From Rubrivivax sp. A210 (GTDB lineage Bacteria; Pseudomonadota; Gammaproteobacteria; Burkholderiales; Burkholderiaceae_C), in NCBI RefSeq assembly GCF_904426505.1, contig NZ_CAJGBN010000023.1, forward strand, positions 310,001 through 374,000: DNA of 64,000 nucleotides, written 5' to 3'. Below, one piece after another: positions 21,962 through 31,865 of the stretch. The position numbers were made by a program, and so were the translations under genes. The stretch's first letter is position 1. Each line of letters starts with the position of its first letter. The notes beneath the pieces were generated by a model, which did no database searches, had not been told where the DNA came from, and saw only the letters and a list, made by a program, of their open reading frames with translations.

Positions 21962-23512
21962 TCAGGCCGGCGCCGGCACGCTCCAGCGCTTGGTCACTTC
22001 GCCCTTGGCATTGCAGCTTTCGAGCTGCACGCCGAAACCCCACAACCGGGCCGCGTGCTTGAGCACTTCCTGGCCGCTTTCGTGCAGCGGGCGGTCGTTG
22101 TGCTGGCTGTGGCGCAGCGTGAGGCTGCGATCACCGCGCAGGTTGACGTTCCAGACCTGGATGTCGGGCTCGCGCGAGCCGAGGTCGTACTGGCGGCTTA
22201 GCGCCTCGCGCACGCGGCGATAGCCGGCGTCGTCGTGGATGGCACTCACCTCGAGTTCGGCCTTGGCCGCGTCGTCGTGGATGGCAAAGAGGCGCATCTC
22301 GCGCATCAGGCGCGGGCTCAGGTACTGGCCGATGAAGCTCTCGTCCTTGAAGTTGCGCATGGCGTGGTCGAGCACCGGCAGCCAGGGCTTGCCGGCGATC
22401 TCGGGAAACCATTCGCGGTCTTCATCGCCGGGGTTCTCGCAGATGCGCTTGATGTCGGTGTACATCGCGAAGCCCAGCGCATACGGATTGAGGCCGCTGT
22501 AAGCACGGTGGCCCACCGGCGGCTGGTAGATGACGTTGGTGTGCGAGGTCAGCCACTCGATCATCACGCCGTCGGTGAGAAAACCGTCGTCGTACATGGT
22601 GTTGAGCAGTTTGTGGTGCCAGAAGGTGGCCCAGCCCTCGTTCATCACCTGGGTCTGGCGCTGCGGGTAGAAGTACTGCGCCACCTTGCGCACGATGCGC
22701 ACGATCTCGCGCTGCCAGGGTTCGAGCAGGGGCGCGTTCTTCTCGATGAAGTAGAGCAGGTTCTCCTGCGGCTCTTCAGGGAAGCGGCGGCTGGCCGCAG
22801 CCTGGGCGTCCTTCTCGGCCTTGCGCGGCAGCGTGCGCCAGAGGTCGTTCACCTGGCGCTGGGCGTATTCTTCGCGGTCGGTGCGCTCGGCCAGTTCCTG
22901 CGCCAGCGACTTGCGCGCCGGGCGGCGGTAGCGGTCGACGCCGTGGTTGGCCAGCGCATGGCAGCTGTCGAGAAAGGCCTCCACCGTTTCGAGCCCGTGC
23001 TTCTCCTCGCAGGCGCTGACGTAATTCTTGGCGTAGACCAGGTAGTCGATGATGGACGCCGCGTCGGTCCACATGCGGAACAGGTAATTGCCCTTGAAGA
23101 AACTGTTGTGGCCGTAGGCGGCATGGGCAATCACCAGGGCCTGCATCGCCATCGTGTTTTCCTCCATCAGGTAGCTGATGCAGGGGTTGCTGTTGATGAC
23201 GATCTCGTAGGCCAGGCCCATGTGGCCGCGCTTGTAGTTCTTCTCGGTGGCGATGAATTCCTTGCCGTAGCTCCAGTGGCGGTAATTCACCGGCATGCCC
23301 ACGCTGGCGTAGGCGTCCATCATCTGCTCGGCGGTGATGATCTCGAGCTGGTTGGGGTAGGTGTCGAGCCCGTAGCGCTCGGCGGTGGCGCGAATGACGC
23401 GGTGGTAATGCTCGATGAGCTCGAAAGACCAGTCGCTGGGCGCGGGCAGGTGGCTGGCCGGGCGTTCGGCCAGGGGCAGGGGGTGTTCCAGGGCGGCGGG
23501 CTTGAGCTTCAT
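21962..23512 (-). CDS. spoVR: SpoVR family protein
   Basis: 516 residues from ATG 23512. Conserved family blocks are present: WSFELIEHYHRVIRATAERYGLDTYPNQLEII, GMPVNYRHWSYGKEF, GHMGLAYEIVINSNPCISYLMEENT, NEGWATFWHH and NPYALGFAMYTDIKRI. In E. coli the homologue is YcgB, whose genes travel with yeaG/yeaH. The biochemical function is unsettled. The start overlaps the yeaH stop (ATGA), and it is the last gene of the prkA-yeaH-spoVR unit. Confidence 0.95.
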   Translation of the reverse strand: MKLKPAALEHPLPLAERPASHLPAPSDWSFELIEHYHRVIRATAERYGLDTYPNQLEIITAEQMMDAYASVGMPVNYRHWSYGKEFIATEKNYKRGHMGLAYEIVINSNPCISYLMEENTMAMQALVIAHAAYGHNSFFKGNYLFRMWTDAASIIDYLVYAKNYVSACEEKHGLETVEAFLDSCHALANHGVDRYRRPARKSLAQELAERTDREEYAQRQVNDLWRTLPRKAEKDAQAAASRRFPEEPQENLLYFIEKNAPLLEPWQREIVRIVRKVAQYFYPQRQTQVMNEGWATFWHHKLLNTMYDDGFLTDGVMIEWLTSHTNVIYQPPVGHRAYSGLNPYALGFAMYTDIKRICENPGDEDREWFPEIAGKPWLPVLDHAMRNFKDESFIGQYLSPRLMREMRLFAIHDDAAKAELEVSAIHDDAGYRRVREALSRQYDLGSREPDIQVWNVNLRGDRSLTLRHSQHNDRPLHESGQEVLKHAARLWGFGVQLESCNAKGEVTKRWSVPAPA

Positions 23513-24795
23513 GCTGCTTTCGCGCCTTCCTTCTTGAACAGATCGCGGAAGACAGGGTAGATCTGCGAGGCCTCGGTGGCCTTGCGCATCGCGAAGTGGC
23601 GGTGGGCGTCGAGCAGTTGGGTGTATTCCTCCCACAGGTTCTGCTCTTCCTCGGCCACCTGCACATAGGCGAAGTAACGCACCAGCGGCAACAGCTTGTC
23701 GCTCAGCAGTTCGCGGCAGCGGCCGCTGTCGTGGTGCCAGTTGTCGCCGTCGCTGGCCTGGGCGCCGTAGATGTTCCACTCGCTGGGCGAGTAGCGGGCG
23801 CGGATGATCTCTTCCATCAGCACGAGGGCACTGCTGACCACGGTGCCGCCGGTCTCGCGGGCGTGGAAGAAGTTCTCCTCGTCGACTTCCTGCGCCTGCG
23901 TGTGGTGGCGAATGAAGACGAGTTCGATCTTCTCGTAGTGCCGCGTCAGGAACAGGTAGAGCAGGATGAAGAAGCGCTTGGAAAGCTCCTTGCGGCCTTC
24001 GTCCATCGAACCCGAGACATCCATCAGGCAGAACATCACCGCCTTGCTGGTGGGCACCGGCACGCGCACGCGGCTGCGGTAGCGCAGGTCTATGGGGTCG
24101 AGGTACGGAATGCGCTCGATGCGTGCGCGCAGCGCGGCAATGCGTTCCTGCAAGGTCTTGATCTCGGCCGCGGCCACTTCGTCGCCCGGGGCCGCCAGAG
24201 CCTTGCATTGAGCCAGCTGTTCTTCGAGCTCGTGTACCTCGCGCCGCGAACTGGCGCCCAGCGCGATGCGCCGACCTAAAGCGCCGCGCATGCTGCGCAC
24301 GACGTGCAGGTTGTTGGGCGTGCCGTCGCTGGTGTAGCCGGCGCGGTGGCTCTTCCATTCGGGCACGGCGGCGAGCTGTGTGCGCACGAGGTTGGGCAGG
24401 GCCAGGTCCTCGAAGAAGACTTGCATGAACTCTTCGCGCGAAAGCGAGAAGACGAAATCGTCTTCTCCCTCGCCCTGGTCGCTGGCCTGGCCCTTGCCGC
24501 TGCCACCGCCCTGGCCACCCTTGGGCCGCTCGATGCGGTCGCCCTGCACATACTCCTTGTTGCCCGGGTGGACGATGTCGCGCACGCCGCCGGGGCCATG
24601 GCCGAACACCGGCTCGTTCAGATCCTTCTTGGGAATGTGGATGTCCTCGCCGCGCTCGACATCGCGGATGCCGCGGCCGTCGATGGCACGCTTGACCGCC
24701 TCGCGGATCTGCTCCTTGTGGCGGCGCAGGAAACGCTCTCGATTGCCTATCGATTTGTTCTTGCCCGCCAGCCGGCGATCAACGATGTGCTGCAT
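23509..24795 (-). CDS. yeaH: YeaH/YhbH family (DUF444) VWA-containing protein
   Basis: 428 residues. The N-terminus MQHIVDRRLAGKNKSIGNRERFLRRHKEQI, the HIPKKDLNEPVFGHG block and the C-terminal VWA-like domain with the metal-site sequence CLMDVSGSMDEG are diagnostic. A low-complexity acidic/GQ-rich stretch (GGQGGGSGKGQASDQGEGED) links the halves. It is co-expressed with the PrkA-type kinase in many proteobacteria during starvation and stress, and is a likely partner or substrate. It lies 6 bases after prkA and overlaps spoVR. Confidence 0.95.
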   Translation of the reverse strand: MQHIVDRRLAGKNKSIGNRERFLRRHKEQIREAVKRAIDGRGIRDVERGEDIHIPKKDLNEPVFGHGPGGVRDIVHPGNKEYVQGDRIERPKGGQGGGSGKGQASDQGEGEDDFVFSLSREEFMQVFFEDLALPNLVRTQLAAVPEWKSHRAGYTSDGTPNNLHVVRSMRGALGRRIALGASSRREVHELEEQLAQCKALAAPGDEVAAAEIKTLQERIAALRARIERIPYLDPIDLRYRSRVRVPVPTSKAVMFCLMDVSGSMDEGRKELSKRFFILLYLFLTRHYEKIELVFIRHHTQAQEVDEENFFHARETGGTVVSSALVLMEEIIRARYSPSEWNIYGAQASDGDNWHHDSGRCRELLSDKLLPLVRYFAYVQVAEEEQNLWEEYTQLLDAHRHFAMRKATEASQIYPVFRDLFKKEGAKAA

Positions 24796-24801
24796 GCGCG
24801 C

Positions 24802-26724
24802 TCAGCTTGACTTGCGCACACGCAGGTACCACTCGCACAGCAGCCGCACCTGCTTGCTGGTATAGCCCTTGGCCACCATGCGCGTCACGAAGTCCTCGTG
24901 CTTCTTGGCCTCGTCGGCGCTGGCCTTGGCATTGAAGCTGATCACCGGCAACAGCTCTTCGGTGTTGCTGAACATCTTTTTCTCGATCACCGTGCGCAGC
25001 TTTTCGTAGCTGGTCCAGACCGGGTTCTTGCCCTGATTGCTGGCGCGCGCCCGCAGCACGAAGTTGACGATCTCGTTGCGGAAATCCTTGGGGTTGGCAA
25101 TGCCGGCCGGCTTCTCGATCTTCTCGAGTTCGGCATTCAGGCTGGCGCGATCAAACACCTCGCCGGTGTCGGTGTCGCGGTACTCGTGGTCCTGGATCCA
25201 GTAGTCGGCGTAGGTGACGTAGCGGTCGAAGATGTTCTGGCCGTATTCGCTGTAGCTTTCGAGATAGGCGGTCTGGATTTCCTTGCCGATGAATTCGGCG
25301 TAACGCGGGGCCAGCAATTCCTTGATGAAGCCGACGTACTTGTCTTCCAGCTCTTTCGAGAACTGCTCACGCTCGATCTGCTGCTCCAGCACATACATCA
25401 GGTGTACCGGGTTGGCGGCGATCTCGGTGCTGTCGAAATTGAAGACCTTGGACAGGATCTTGTAGGCGAAGCGCGTGCTGATGCCGCTCATGCCCTCGTC
25501 GACACCGGCGTAATCACGGTATTCCTGGTAGCTCTTGGCGCGCGGGTCGGTGTCCTTCAGGTTCTCGCCGTCATAGACCAGCATCTTGGAATAGAGCGAC
25601 GAGTTCTCGGGTTCCTTCAGGCGCGTGAGCATGGCGAACTGGCTCATCATCTTCAGTGTGCCCGGCGCGCAGGTGGCCTGGGCCAGCGATGAATTGCGCA
25701 GCAGCTTTTCGTAGATGTGGATCTCTTCGCTGACGCGCAGGCAATACGGCACCTTGACGATGTAGATGCGGTCGAGGAAGGCCTCGTTGTTCTTGTTGTT
25801 GCGGAAGGCCTTCCATTCGCTTTCGTTGCTGTGCGCGAGCACGATGCCGTCGAACGGGATGGCGCCAAAGCCCTCCGTGCCCTTGAAGTTGCCTTCCTGC
25901 GTGGCCGTCAGCAGCGGGTGCAGCACCTTGATCGGCGCCTTGAACATCTCGACGAATTCCAGCAGGCCCTGGTTGGCCAGGCAGAGGCCGCCGCTGTAGC
26001 TGTAGGCGTCGGGGTCGTCCTGCGAATAGCTTTCGAGCTTGCGGATGTCGACCTTGCCGACCAGGCTGCTGATGTCCTGGTTGTTCTCGTCGCCCGGCTC
26101 GGTCTTGCTGATGCCGATCTGCTTGAGGATGCTGGGGTGGCGCTTGACGACCTTGAACTTGCGGATGTCGCCACCGAATTCCTCGAGCCGCTTCACCGCC
26201 CAGGGGCTGAGGATGCGGTTGAGGTAGCGGCGCGGGATGCCGTATTCGCTTTCCAGGATGGGGCCGTCCTCGACCGCATCGAACAAGCCCAGCGGCGATT
26301 CATTCACCGGGCTGCCCTTGATGGCGTAGAAAGGCACGTCCTGCATCAGCTGCTTCAGGCGCTCGGCGATGCTGCTCTTGCCACCGCCCACCGGGCCCAG
26401 CAGGTAGAGGATCTGTTTCTTTTCCTCCAGGCCCTGGGCGCCGTGGCGGAAATAGCTCACCACCTGCTCGATGGCGTCTTCCATGCCATAGAACTCGGCA
26501 AAGGCCGGGTAGACCTTGATCAGCTTGTTGGCGAACAGGCGCGACATGCGCGGTTCGCTGCGCGTGTCCACTGTCCTGGGTTCGCCGATGGCCTTGAGCA
26601 TGCGCTCTGCCGCGGTGGCATAGGCCAGCGGGTTGCGCTTGCACTCGGCCAGGTAATCCTCGAGCGAGAGCTCTTCCTCGCGCGTGCGCTCAAAGCGAGC
26701 GGCGAAATGACTGATGACGTCCAT
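24802..26724 (-). CDS. prkA: PrkA/YeaG-type serine protein kinase
   Basis: 640 residues from ATG 26724, preceded by GGAGG (26729-26733). The N-terminal AAA+ module carries Walker A LLGPVGGGKSSIAERL; the family's GDENNQDISSLVGKVDIRKL and GAIPFDGIVLAHSNESEW (Walker B-like region) follow; and the C-terminal PrkA kinase-like domain ends FVTRMVAKGYTSKQVRLLCEWYLRVRKSS. The family acts in the general stress and nitrogen-starvation response. It heads the prkA-yeaH-spoVR operon. Confidence 0.96.
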   Translation of the reverse strand: MDVISHFAARFERTREEELSLEDYLAECKRNPLAYATAAERMLKAIGEPRTVDTRSEPRMSRLFANKLIKVYPAFAEFYGMEDAIEQVVSYFRHGAQGLEEKKQILYLLGPVGGGKSSIAERLKQLMQDVPFYAIKGSPVNESPLGLFDAVEDGPILESEYGIPRRYLNRILSPWAVKRLEEFGGDIRKFKVVKRHPSILKQIGISKTEPGDENNQDISSLVGKVDIRKLESYSQDDPDAYSYSGGLCLANQGLLEFVEMFKAPIKVLHPLLTATQEGNFKGTEGFGAIPFDGIVLAHSNESEWKAFRNNKNNEAFLDRIYIVKVPYCLRVSEEIHIYEKLLRNSSLAQATCAPGTLKMMSQFAMLTRLKEPENSSLYSKMLVYDGENLKDTDPRAKSYQEYRDYAGVDEGMSGISTRFAYKILSKVFNFDSTEIAANPVHLMYVLEQQIEREQFSKELEDKYVGFIKELLAPRYAEFIGKEIQTAYLESYSEYGQNIFDRYVTYADYWIQDHEYRDTDTGEVFDRASLNAELEKIEKPAGIANPKDFRNEIVNFVLRARASNQGKNPVWTSYEKLRTVIEKKMFSNTEELLPVISFNAKASADEAKKHEDFVTRMVAKGYTSKQVRLLCEWYLRVRKSS

Positions 26725-27109
26725 GCGGCCTCCGGCAACCAGCGCACGGCGGGGAGGACACTCCTGCCCCTGGGCCGCACCTGGGAAGTTCTGATGACGT
26801 CCCGGCTTCACGGGCCCAGACGCCATCAGAGCTTTCCGGCTTGCCGGTGCATGGTGCCACCGGCCGCATCACTACATCACAGCGAGGATCATTCTGCGCC
26901 TGCACGCGCCGCCCGGCGTGGGCATCGTGCCCATCCCCTGCGGTGGCGGGTGTGAACAAACCCTCGCACGCCAGGCTTCGCAAGACGCGTGCCTTTGCGG
27001 CAAATCGCCAGCCGCCCCCCTTCAACGCTTCAGAAGGCGGCGGCGATGACGCCGCCACGCACCGCGATGGAGCAGGGCGGCCCGATGAAGGTTCCCTGCC
27101 AGCCGGCGC
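26725..27109. other. Intergenic region between prkA and parB
   Basis: 385 bases holding the prkA promoter and the 3' side of parB, both on the minus strand. A 12-base direct repeat CTGATGACGTCC occurs at 26711-26722, overlapping the prkA start codon, and at 26791-26802. TGGGCA-tcg-TGCCCA (26919-26933) and GGCGGC-gatgac-GCCGCC (27039-27056) are inverted repeats; the second may end parB transcription but lacks a T-run. No gene is supported. Confidence 0.4.
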
Positions 27110-28003
27110 TCAGGCTTCCGCGGCGCCCAGCTTGTCGAGCAGGCCGTTCAGTTCTTCCAATGAGCCGAAGGCGATGGCCACCTCACCAGCTTCGCCGCGG
27201 CGCGTGCGGCGCTTGACGCGGATCTCGACCGCGGCCGTCAGATGATCGGCCAGCCGCTCTTCCAGCCTGGTGATGTCGCGCGATTTGGCCTTGGCCGCCT
27301 TCTCCGGGCCGGGCGCCTTCTCGGCCGCGGCGGCGCGCGCCACCAGTTTCTCGGCCTCGCGCACGTTGAGCTTGCGCGCGGCGATCTCCTGGGCGCTCAT
27401 CACCTGCTGCGCCGCCGGCAGGGCCAGCAGGGCACGCGCGTGGCCCATCTCGATGTCGCCGGCCATCAGCAATTGCTGCACTGGCTCGGCCAGGTTGAGC
27501 AGGCGCAGCAGATTGCTGGCGGCGCTGCGCGAGCGCCCCACGGCCTGGGCCGCCTGCTCGTGGGTGAGATGGAACTCGGTCACCAGGCGCTGCAGGCCCT
27601 GCGCCTCTTCCAGGGCATTGAGGTCTTCGCGCTGGATGTTCTCGATCAGCGCCATCACCGCGGCGGCTTCATCGCTGACGGCCTTGACCAGCACCGGCAC
27701 CGTGTCCAGGCCGGCCAGCCGCGCGGCGCGGAAGCGCCGTTCGCCGGCGATGATCTCGTAGCGCCCGCTGTCCAGCGGCCGCACCAGGATGGGCTGCATC
27801 ACGCCCTGGCTCTTGATGCTCTCGGCCAGCTCGTACAGCGAGCCCTCGTCCATGCGTGTGCGCGGCTGGTATTTGCCGGGCCGCAGCAGGTCCAGCGACA
27901 GCGTGCCGGGCTGGCCTTCGGCTGCGGCCGGGGCGTCGCTGACCTTGGGGCCGAGCAGCGCTTCCAGGCCAAGGCCCAGGCCCTTGGGTTTTTTCGTCAC
28001 CAT
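27110..28003 (-). CDS. parB: Chromosome-partitioning protein ParB
   Basis: 297 residues from ATG 28003. It opens KKPKGLGLGLEALLG, as chromosomal ParBs do, then shows LRPGKYQPRTRMDE, the CTP-binding/clamp motif GERRFRAARLAG, IENIQREDLNALEEAQGLQRL and the helix-turn-helix around HEQAAQAVGRSRSAASNLLRLL. The C-terminus is a dimerisation domain. It binds parS sites and spreads as a CTP-dependent clamp; two such sites lie in rsmG and mnmG nearby. Unusually, parA is not adjacent: about 2.4 kb including argC on the other strand separates them. Confidence 0.96.
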   Translation of the reverse strand: MVTKKPKGLGLGLEALLGPKVSDAPAAAEGQPGTLSLDLLRPGKYQPRTRMDEGSLYELAESIKSQGVMQPILVRPLDSGRYEIIAGERRFRAARLAGLDTVPVLVKAVSDEAAAVMALIENIQREDLNALEEAQGLQRLVTEFHLTHEQAAQAVGRSRSAASNLLRLLNLAEPVQQLLMAGDIEMGHARALLALPAAQQVMSAQEIAARKLNVREAEKLVARAAAAEKAPGPEKAAKAKSRDITRLEERLADHLTAAVEIRVKRRTRRGEAGEVAIAFGSLEELNGLLDKLGAAEA

Positions 28004-28037
28004 GGGCCGATTGTCCGTCAGCCCCGGCATGCGGCCT

Positions 28038-28655
28038 TCAGCGGACTTCACGCCGCCGCTGCGCCGGGTAGAGCACGTCACGCTCCAGGTAGCGGCGCAG
28101 GCGCTGCACGCGCGGCTCGTCGCGGCCGGCCCGCGTGGCCAGCACCTGCACCACGGCGTCGACGCGCAGCATCAGCCGGCCCTGGCCATCGCGCCGCCAC
28201 TTGCCCGCATGGCGCGCGGCCAGCGCCTCCTCGGGCTCGCGGCGACCACCCTGGGCGCGCAGCAGGCCCTCGCCATCCACCCAGACATGGCGGCCGTCGT
28301 CCTCGATCTCCAGCGGCACGCCGGCAAAGCTGTGGAAGCGGCCCTGCTCGCGGGCCCAGAAGTGCGCGCGCATCCAGCGCCGCAGGTCGCTGGCCCAGTT
28401 GGCGGCGATCCAGGGCACGACCAGGGTTGGCACGATCAGGAAGACGGCCAGCGCAAAGAGCAGCGGCAGGCCCACGCCCAGCCAGTGCAGCAAGCCCAGC
28501 ACGGCGGCAATGAGGACGCCGAGCTTCAGGGCGCGCAGGGCCGGCGACTTCACGCGCCGCGCCCCGCTGCCGCCGCTTCCATCGCCGCGCCCGTGCCCGC
28601 CTGCATTCCCGTATCCTTTGCGCCTTTGCACGGCATTGTCCGCGGGGCACAGCAT
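28038..28655 (-). CDS. Small membrane protein of unknown function
   Basis: Up to 205 residues. The first ATG (28655) overlaps the divergent argC start by two bases, so a GTG at 28553 (170 residues) is equally possible. Two adjacent hydrophobic helices ([21 protein letters not shown] and [18 protein letters not shown]) are followed by a charged cytoplasmic domain rich in Arg with the regular phrase [27 protein letters not shown] do not recognise the family. It ends 34 bases before parB starts and may be co-transcribed with it. Confidence 0.7.
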   Translation of the reverse strand: MLCPADNAVQRRKGYGNAGGHGRGDGSGGSGARRVKSPALRALKLGVLIAAVLGLLHWLGVGLPLLFALAVFLIVPTLVVPWIAANWASDLRRWMRAHFWAREQGRFHSFAGVPLEIEDDGRHVWVDGEGLLRAQGGRREPEEALAARHAGKWRRDGQGRLMLRVDAVVQVLATRAGRDEPRVQRLRRYLERDVLYPAQRRREVR

Positions 28656-29601
28656 GGCTTACACCGTTTTCGTCGATGGTCAGGAGGGCACGACGGGCTT
28701 GCGCATCCACGAATACCTGGCGGCGCGGCGCGACATCGAGGTGCTGCGCATAGACCCCGAGCGCCGCAAGGACGCGGCCGAGCGTGCCCGCCTGCTGAAT
28801 GCCGCCGATGTGGCCTTCCTCTGCCTGCCCGACGCCGCAGCGCGCGAAGCGGCGGCGCTGGTGAACAACCCCCGCACCTGCCTCATCGACGCCAGCACCG
28901 CCCACCGCACCCTGCCGGGCTGGGCCTTCGGCCTGCCCGAGCTGGCGCCGGGCCAGCGCGAGGCGATACGCGCCGGCAAGCGCATCGCCAACCCGGGCTG
29001 CCACGCCACCGCCTTCATCCTGCTGCTGCGCCCCCTGGTCGACGCCGGTCTGGTGCCGCCCGGCACTGGCGTGAGCGCGACCTCGATCACCGGCTACTCC
29101 GGTGGCGGCAAGAAGATGATCGAGCAGTACGAGGCCGCACGGGCCTCGGGCGCTGAGCCTGCACTTACTTCACCGCGCCCCTATGGGCTCAGCCTGGTCC
29201 ACAAGCATGTGCCGGAGATGATGGCGCACACGGGGCTGAAGGCGCGACCCATCTTCATGCCCATCGTCGGCAACTTCTACAAGGGCCTGGCGGTCTCGGC
29301 GCCGCTGGACTGCGCAGCCCTGGGTACCACGCCCGAGGCGCTGCACGCCGCGCTCGTGACCCATTACGCCGGCGAGCGCTTCATCCGCGTGCAGCCGCTG
29401 CGCGACCCGGCCACGCTGGAAGGCGGCTTCTTTGACGTGCAGGCCTGCAACGACACGAACCGCGTCGAGATCTTCGTCTTCGCCAACGACAGCCAGGCCA
29501 TCCTGATGGCCCGCCTGGACAACCTGGGCAAGGGCGCCAGCGGCGCCGCGGTGCAGGCGATGAACGTACACCTGGGCGTCGACGAAGGACTGGGCCTCTA
29601 G
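28654..29601 (+). CDS. argC: N-acetyl-gamma-glutamyl-phosphate reductase, type 2
   Basis: 315 residues, the short form typical of type 2 ArgC. The opening [21 protein letters not shown] is the NADP-binding loop; the catalytic Cys is in [25 protein letters not shown] and a C-terminal [13 protein letters not shown] and [17 protein letters not shown] follow. It reduces N-acetylglutamyl phosphate in arginine synthesis. The gene lies on the plus strand between two minus-strand genes, inside what is normally a parA-parB operon. Confidence 0.95.
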   Translation: MAYTVFVDGQEGTTGLRIHEYLAARRDIEVLRIDPERRKDAAERARLLNAADVAFLCLPDAAAREAAALVNNPRTCLIDASTAHRTLPGWAFGLPELAPGQREAIRAGKRIANPGCHATAFILLLRPLVDAGLVPPGTGVSATSITGYSGGGKKMIEQYEAARASGAEPALTSPRPYGLSLVHKHVPEMMAHTGLKARPIFMPIVGNFYKGLAVSAPLDCAALGTTPEALHAALVTHYAGERFIRVQPLRDPATLEGGFFDVQACNDTNRVEIFVFANDSQAILMARLDNLGKGASGAAVQAMNVHLGVDEGLGL

Positions 29602-30389
29602 CCGCCCGGCTCACTGTCCGGCGCCTGCCGGTAGTGGTAGGCATAGGCGTCGGCAAAGCCCAGGCCGCGGTAGATGCGGCGCGCAGCCTCGTTGTCGGCA
29701 TCGACCTGCAGATAGCCCACCGCCGCGCCCTCGGCAGCGGCCAGCGCCAGCAACTGCCGGCACAGCAGGCGGGCCAGGCCGCGGCCGCGCTCGCTTTCGC
29801 GGGTGTAAATGTCGTAGAGCCCCACCAGCTCAGCTTCGCGCGCAAATTGGCCGCAAGCGAGCACGCTACCGTCGCCATCGCGCCGGATCGCCCAACCCTG
29901 ATAGGCCACGGGCGAATGCGCCAGGCGCTCGGCGTGGGCCAGTCGCTGCTCAGGCGGCGAGCCGCGCAGCGCACCGACCTCGGCCGCGTAGCTGGCGGCA
30001 GCTAGCCGCGCCCAGTGCGTCCCGGCCGGGGGTGCGAGCGGCTGCGCATGGTCAGCCGCAGCGGGCAGGGCGGGACAGACCATCACCCGCGTGTCGTCCA
30101 GCATCGCAAAGCCCTGCGCGGCCAGTTGCCCATCCAGCCCGGCCGGTTGGGTGAAGCGGGTGATGCGCACCACCATCGGCAAGCCGGCTTCGCGGAAAAC
30201 ATCACCGGCCAGCCGCAGCTTGTCGGCCAGCGGCAGCCGCCCGATGGCCACCGCATTGACGCAGCGAGCGCGCTTGGCCTTGCCGGGCGAGAAGCGCAGC
30301 AGCCAGCCGTCCAGCCAGCGCTGCTGCGGCGGCGCACTGGCGTTGAGGCCCGCATCCTCGATGCGGGAGAGCAGGGTTTCGTCAACCAA
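29598..30389 (-). CDS. GNAT family N-acetyltransferase
   Basis: 263 residues if translation starts at the TTG at 30389, overlapping the parA stop by 8 bases; a longer frame would lie within parA. The N-terminal half resembles the paired GNAT-like lobe ([24 protein letters not shown]). The C-terminal lobe has the acetyl-CoA loop [24 protein letters not shown] and [26 protein letters not shown]. The substrate is not known. It is probably translated from the parA transcript, and its end overlaps the convergent argC end by 4 bases. Confidence 0.85.
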   Translation of the reverse strand: MVDETLLSRIEDAGLNASAPPQQRWLDGWLLRFSPGKAKRARCVNAVAIGRLPLADKLRLAGDVFREAGLPMVVRITRFTQPAGLDGQLAAQGFAMLDDTRVMVCPALPAAADHAQPLAPPAGTHWARLAAASYAAEVGALRGSPPEQRLAHAERLAHSPVAYQGWAIRRDGDGSVLACGQFAREAELVGLYDIYTRESERGRGLARLLCRQLLALAAAEGAAVGYLQVDADNEAARRIYRGLGFADAYAYHYRQAPDSEPGG

Positions 30390-31146
30390 GGCGCTGCGCC
30401 ATTTCCCGCGCGAACTCGACGAAGGCCTGGGCACCCTTGGACGCCGGGTCGAAGTTGACGCCAGGCTGGCCGTAGCTGGGCGCCTCGGCCAGGCGCACAT
30501 TGCGCGGAATCACGGTGTTGAACACCTTGTCGCCGAAGTGGGCCTTGAGCTGGTCGCTCACCTGCTGCTGCAGCGTGATGCGGGGGTCGAACATCACGCG
30601 CAGCAGGCCGATGATCTGCAGGTCGGGGTTAAGGTTGGCGTGTACCTGCTTGATGGTGTTGACCAGGTCCGACAGGCCTTCGAGCGCGAAGTACTCGCAC
30701 TGCATGGGCACGATCACGCCATGGGCGGCGCACAGGCCGTTGAGGGTGAGCAGGCTCAGCGAGGGCGGGCAATCGATGAGCACGAAGTCATAGTCATCGC
30801 GCACGGTGGCCAGCGCGGCCTTGAGACGGCGCTCGCGGCGATCCAGCTCCACCAGCTCGATCTCGGCGCCGGCCAGTTCGCGGTTGGCACCCAGCACCTG
30901 GTAGCCGCCCTGGGGGCTGGGCCGGCGCGTATCGACCACGCTGGCCGATTCGAGCAGCACGTCGTAGACGCTGGGGTCCAACGCACGCTTGTCGATGCCC
31001 GAGCCCATGGTGGCATTGCCCTGGGGGTCGAGGTCGACCAGCAGCACGCGCTTGCCCACCTGGGCCAGGCCGGCCGCCAGGTTGACCGTGGTTGTGGTCT
31101 TGCCGACGCCGCCCTTCTGGTTGGCGATGCAGAAGATGCGGCTCAT
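30382..31146 (-). CDS. parA: Chromosome-partitioning ATPase ParA (Soj)
   Basis: 254 residues. Deviant Walker A KGGVGKTTTTVNLA near residue 11, Walker A' VLLVDLDPQGNAT, Walker B DFVLIDCPPSLSLLT, and the DNA-binding C-terminal half are all present. The chromosomal form lacks the extended N-terminal helix-turn-helix of plasmid ParAs. It drives segregation of ParB-parS complexes. The start overlaps the LysE-family stop by 4 bases. Its usual partner parB is 2.4 kb downstream with an opposite-strand gene between. Confidence 0.96.
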   Translation of the reverse strand: MSRIFCIANQKGGVGKTTTTVNLAAGLAQVGKRVLLVDLDPQGNATMGSGIDKRALDPSVYDVLLESASVVDTRRPSPQGGYQVLGANRELAGAEIELVELDRRERRLKAALATVRDDYDFVLIDCPPSLSLLTLNGLCAAHGVIVPMQCEYFALEGLSDLVNTIKQVHANLNPDLQIIGLLRVMFDPRITLQQQVSDQLKAHFGDKVFNTVIPRNVRLAEAPSYGQPGVNFDPASKGAQAFVEFAREMAQRLG

Positions 31147-31754
31147 TGCGTGGACAGGCGGATGCCGAAGGCGATGAGAAAGACGCCAGCCAGCTTCTCC
31201 AGCCCGCCGGCCAGGCGCCGGTGCGCCCTGACCTTGGCGCTCACCGCCTCGGCAAAGGCACACAGCAGCAGGCAGTAGACGGCGGTAATGGCGGCGATGG
31301 TGAGTGCCATCGCGACGAAAGTGGGGGCGCCGCGGTGCTGGGCCGGATCGATGAAGAGCGGGAAGAAGGCCATGTAGAAGACGATGGCCTTGGGGTTGAG
31401 CAGGGTGATCAAGAAGGCCTGGCGGCCGTAGTCACGCGGCTCGATGCGGATGGGCGATGCCGAGCCCGGCTTGGCGAAGATCAGCTTGAGGCCCAGCCAG
31501 CCCAGGTAGGCGGCGCCGGCGTATTGCACCGCCTTGAAGACCATGGGGTTGGCGGCCAGCAGCGCAGCGACGCCGGCCACGGCCAGCCACAGCAGCACCT
31601 GGTCGCCCAGGATCACGCCGGCCGTGGCGGCGGCACCGGCGCGAAAGCCGCCCTTGGCCGTGGACGTGAGCAGCGCAAAGGTGCCGGGGCCGGGCAGGGC
31701 CAGGAACAAGAGGACGGCGGCGCAAAAGGCGCCGTAGTCGGCAATGCCGAGCAT
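31143..31754 (-). CDS. LysE/RhtB family amino-acid exporter
   Basis: 203 residues, about six hydrophobic segments, with family blocks FLALPGPGTFALLTSTAKGGFRAGAAATAGVILGD, AAYLGWLGLKLIF and FLITLLNPKAIVFYMAFFPLF. It probably exports an amino acid or metabolite. The gene is translationally coupled to parA (ATGA overlap) and 112 bases after rsmG, so it belongs to the mnmG-rsmG-lysE-parA transcript. Confidence 0.92.
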   Translation of the reverse strand: MLGIADYGAFCAAVLLFLALPGPGTFALLTSTAKGGFRAGAAATAGVILGDQVLLWLAVAGVAALLAANPMVFKAVQYAGAAYLGWLGLKLIFAKPGSASPIRIEPRDYGRQAFLITLLNPKAIVFYMAFFPLFIDPAQHRGAPTFVAMALTIAAITAVYCLLLCAFAEAVSAKVRAHRRLAGGLEKLAGVFLIAFGIRLSTQ

Positions 31755-31865
31755 GGGTGGTCTCCGGAAATGACAGCGGGCGGGGCTGCGGAGGCGGGCG
31801 CGGAGGCTCGCCGGCAGACTCGAAAGCGTAGCGCAGAAATCGGGCGGCTCCAGGCCGCTCGCGGC

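Noticed and set aside
26845..26865. TGGCAC on the minus strand upstream of prkA as a sigma-54 promoter
   Set aside because: The -12 half at the required spacing reads ACCG, not TTGC, so the pair is incomplete.
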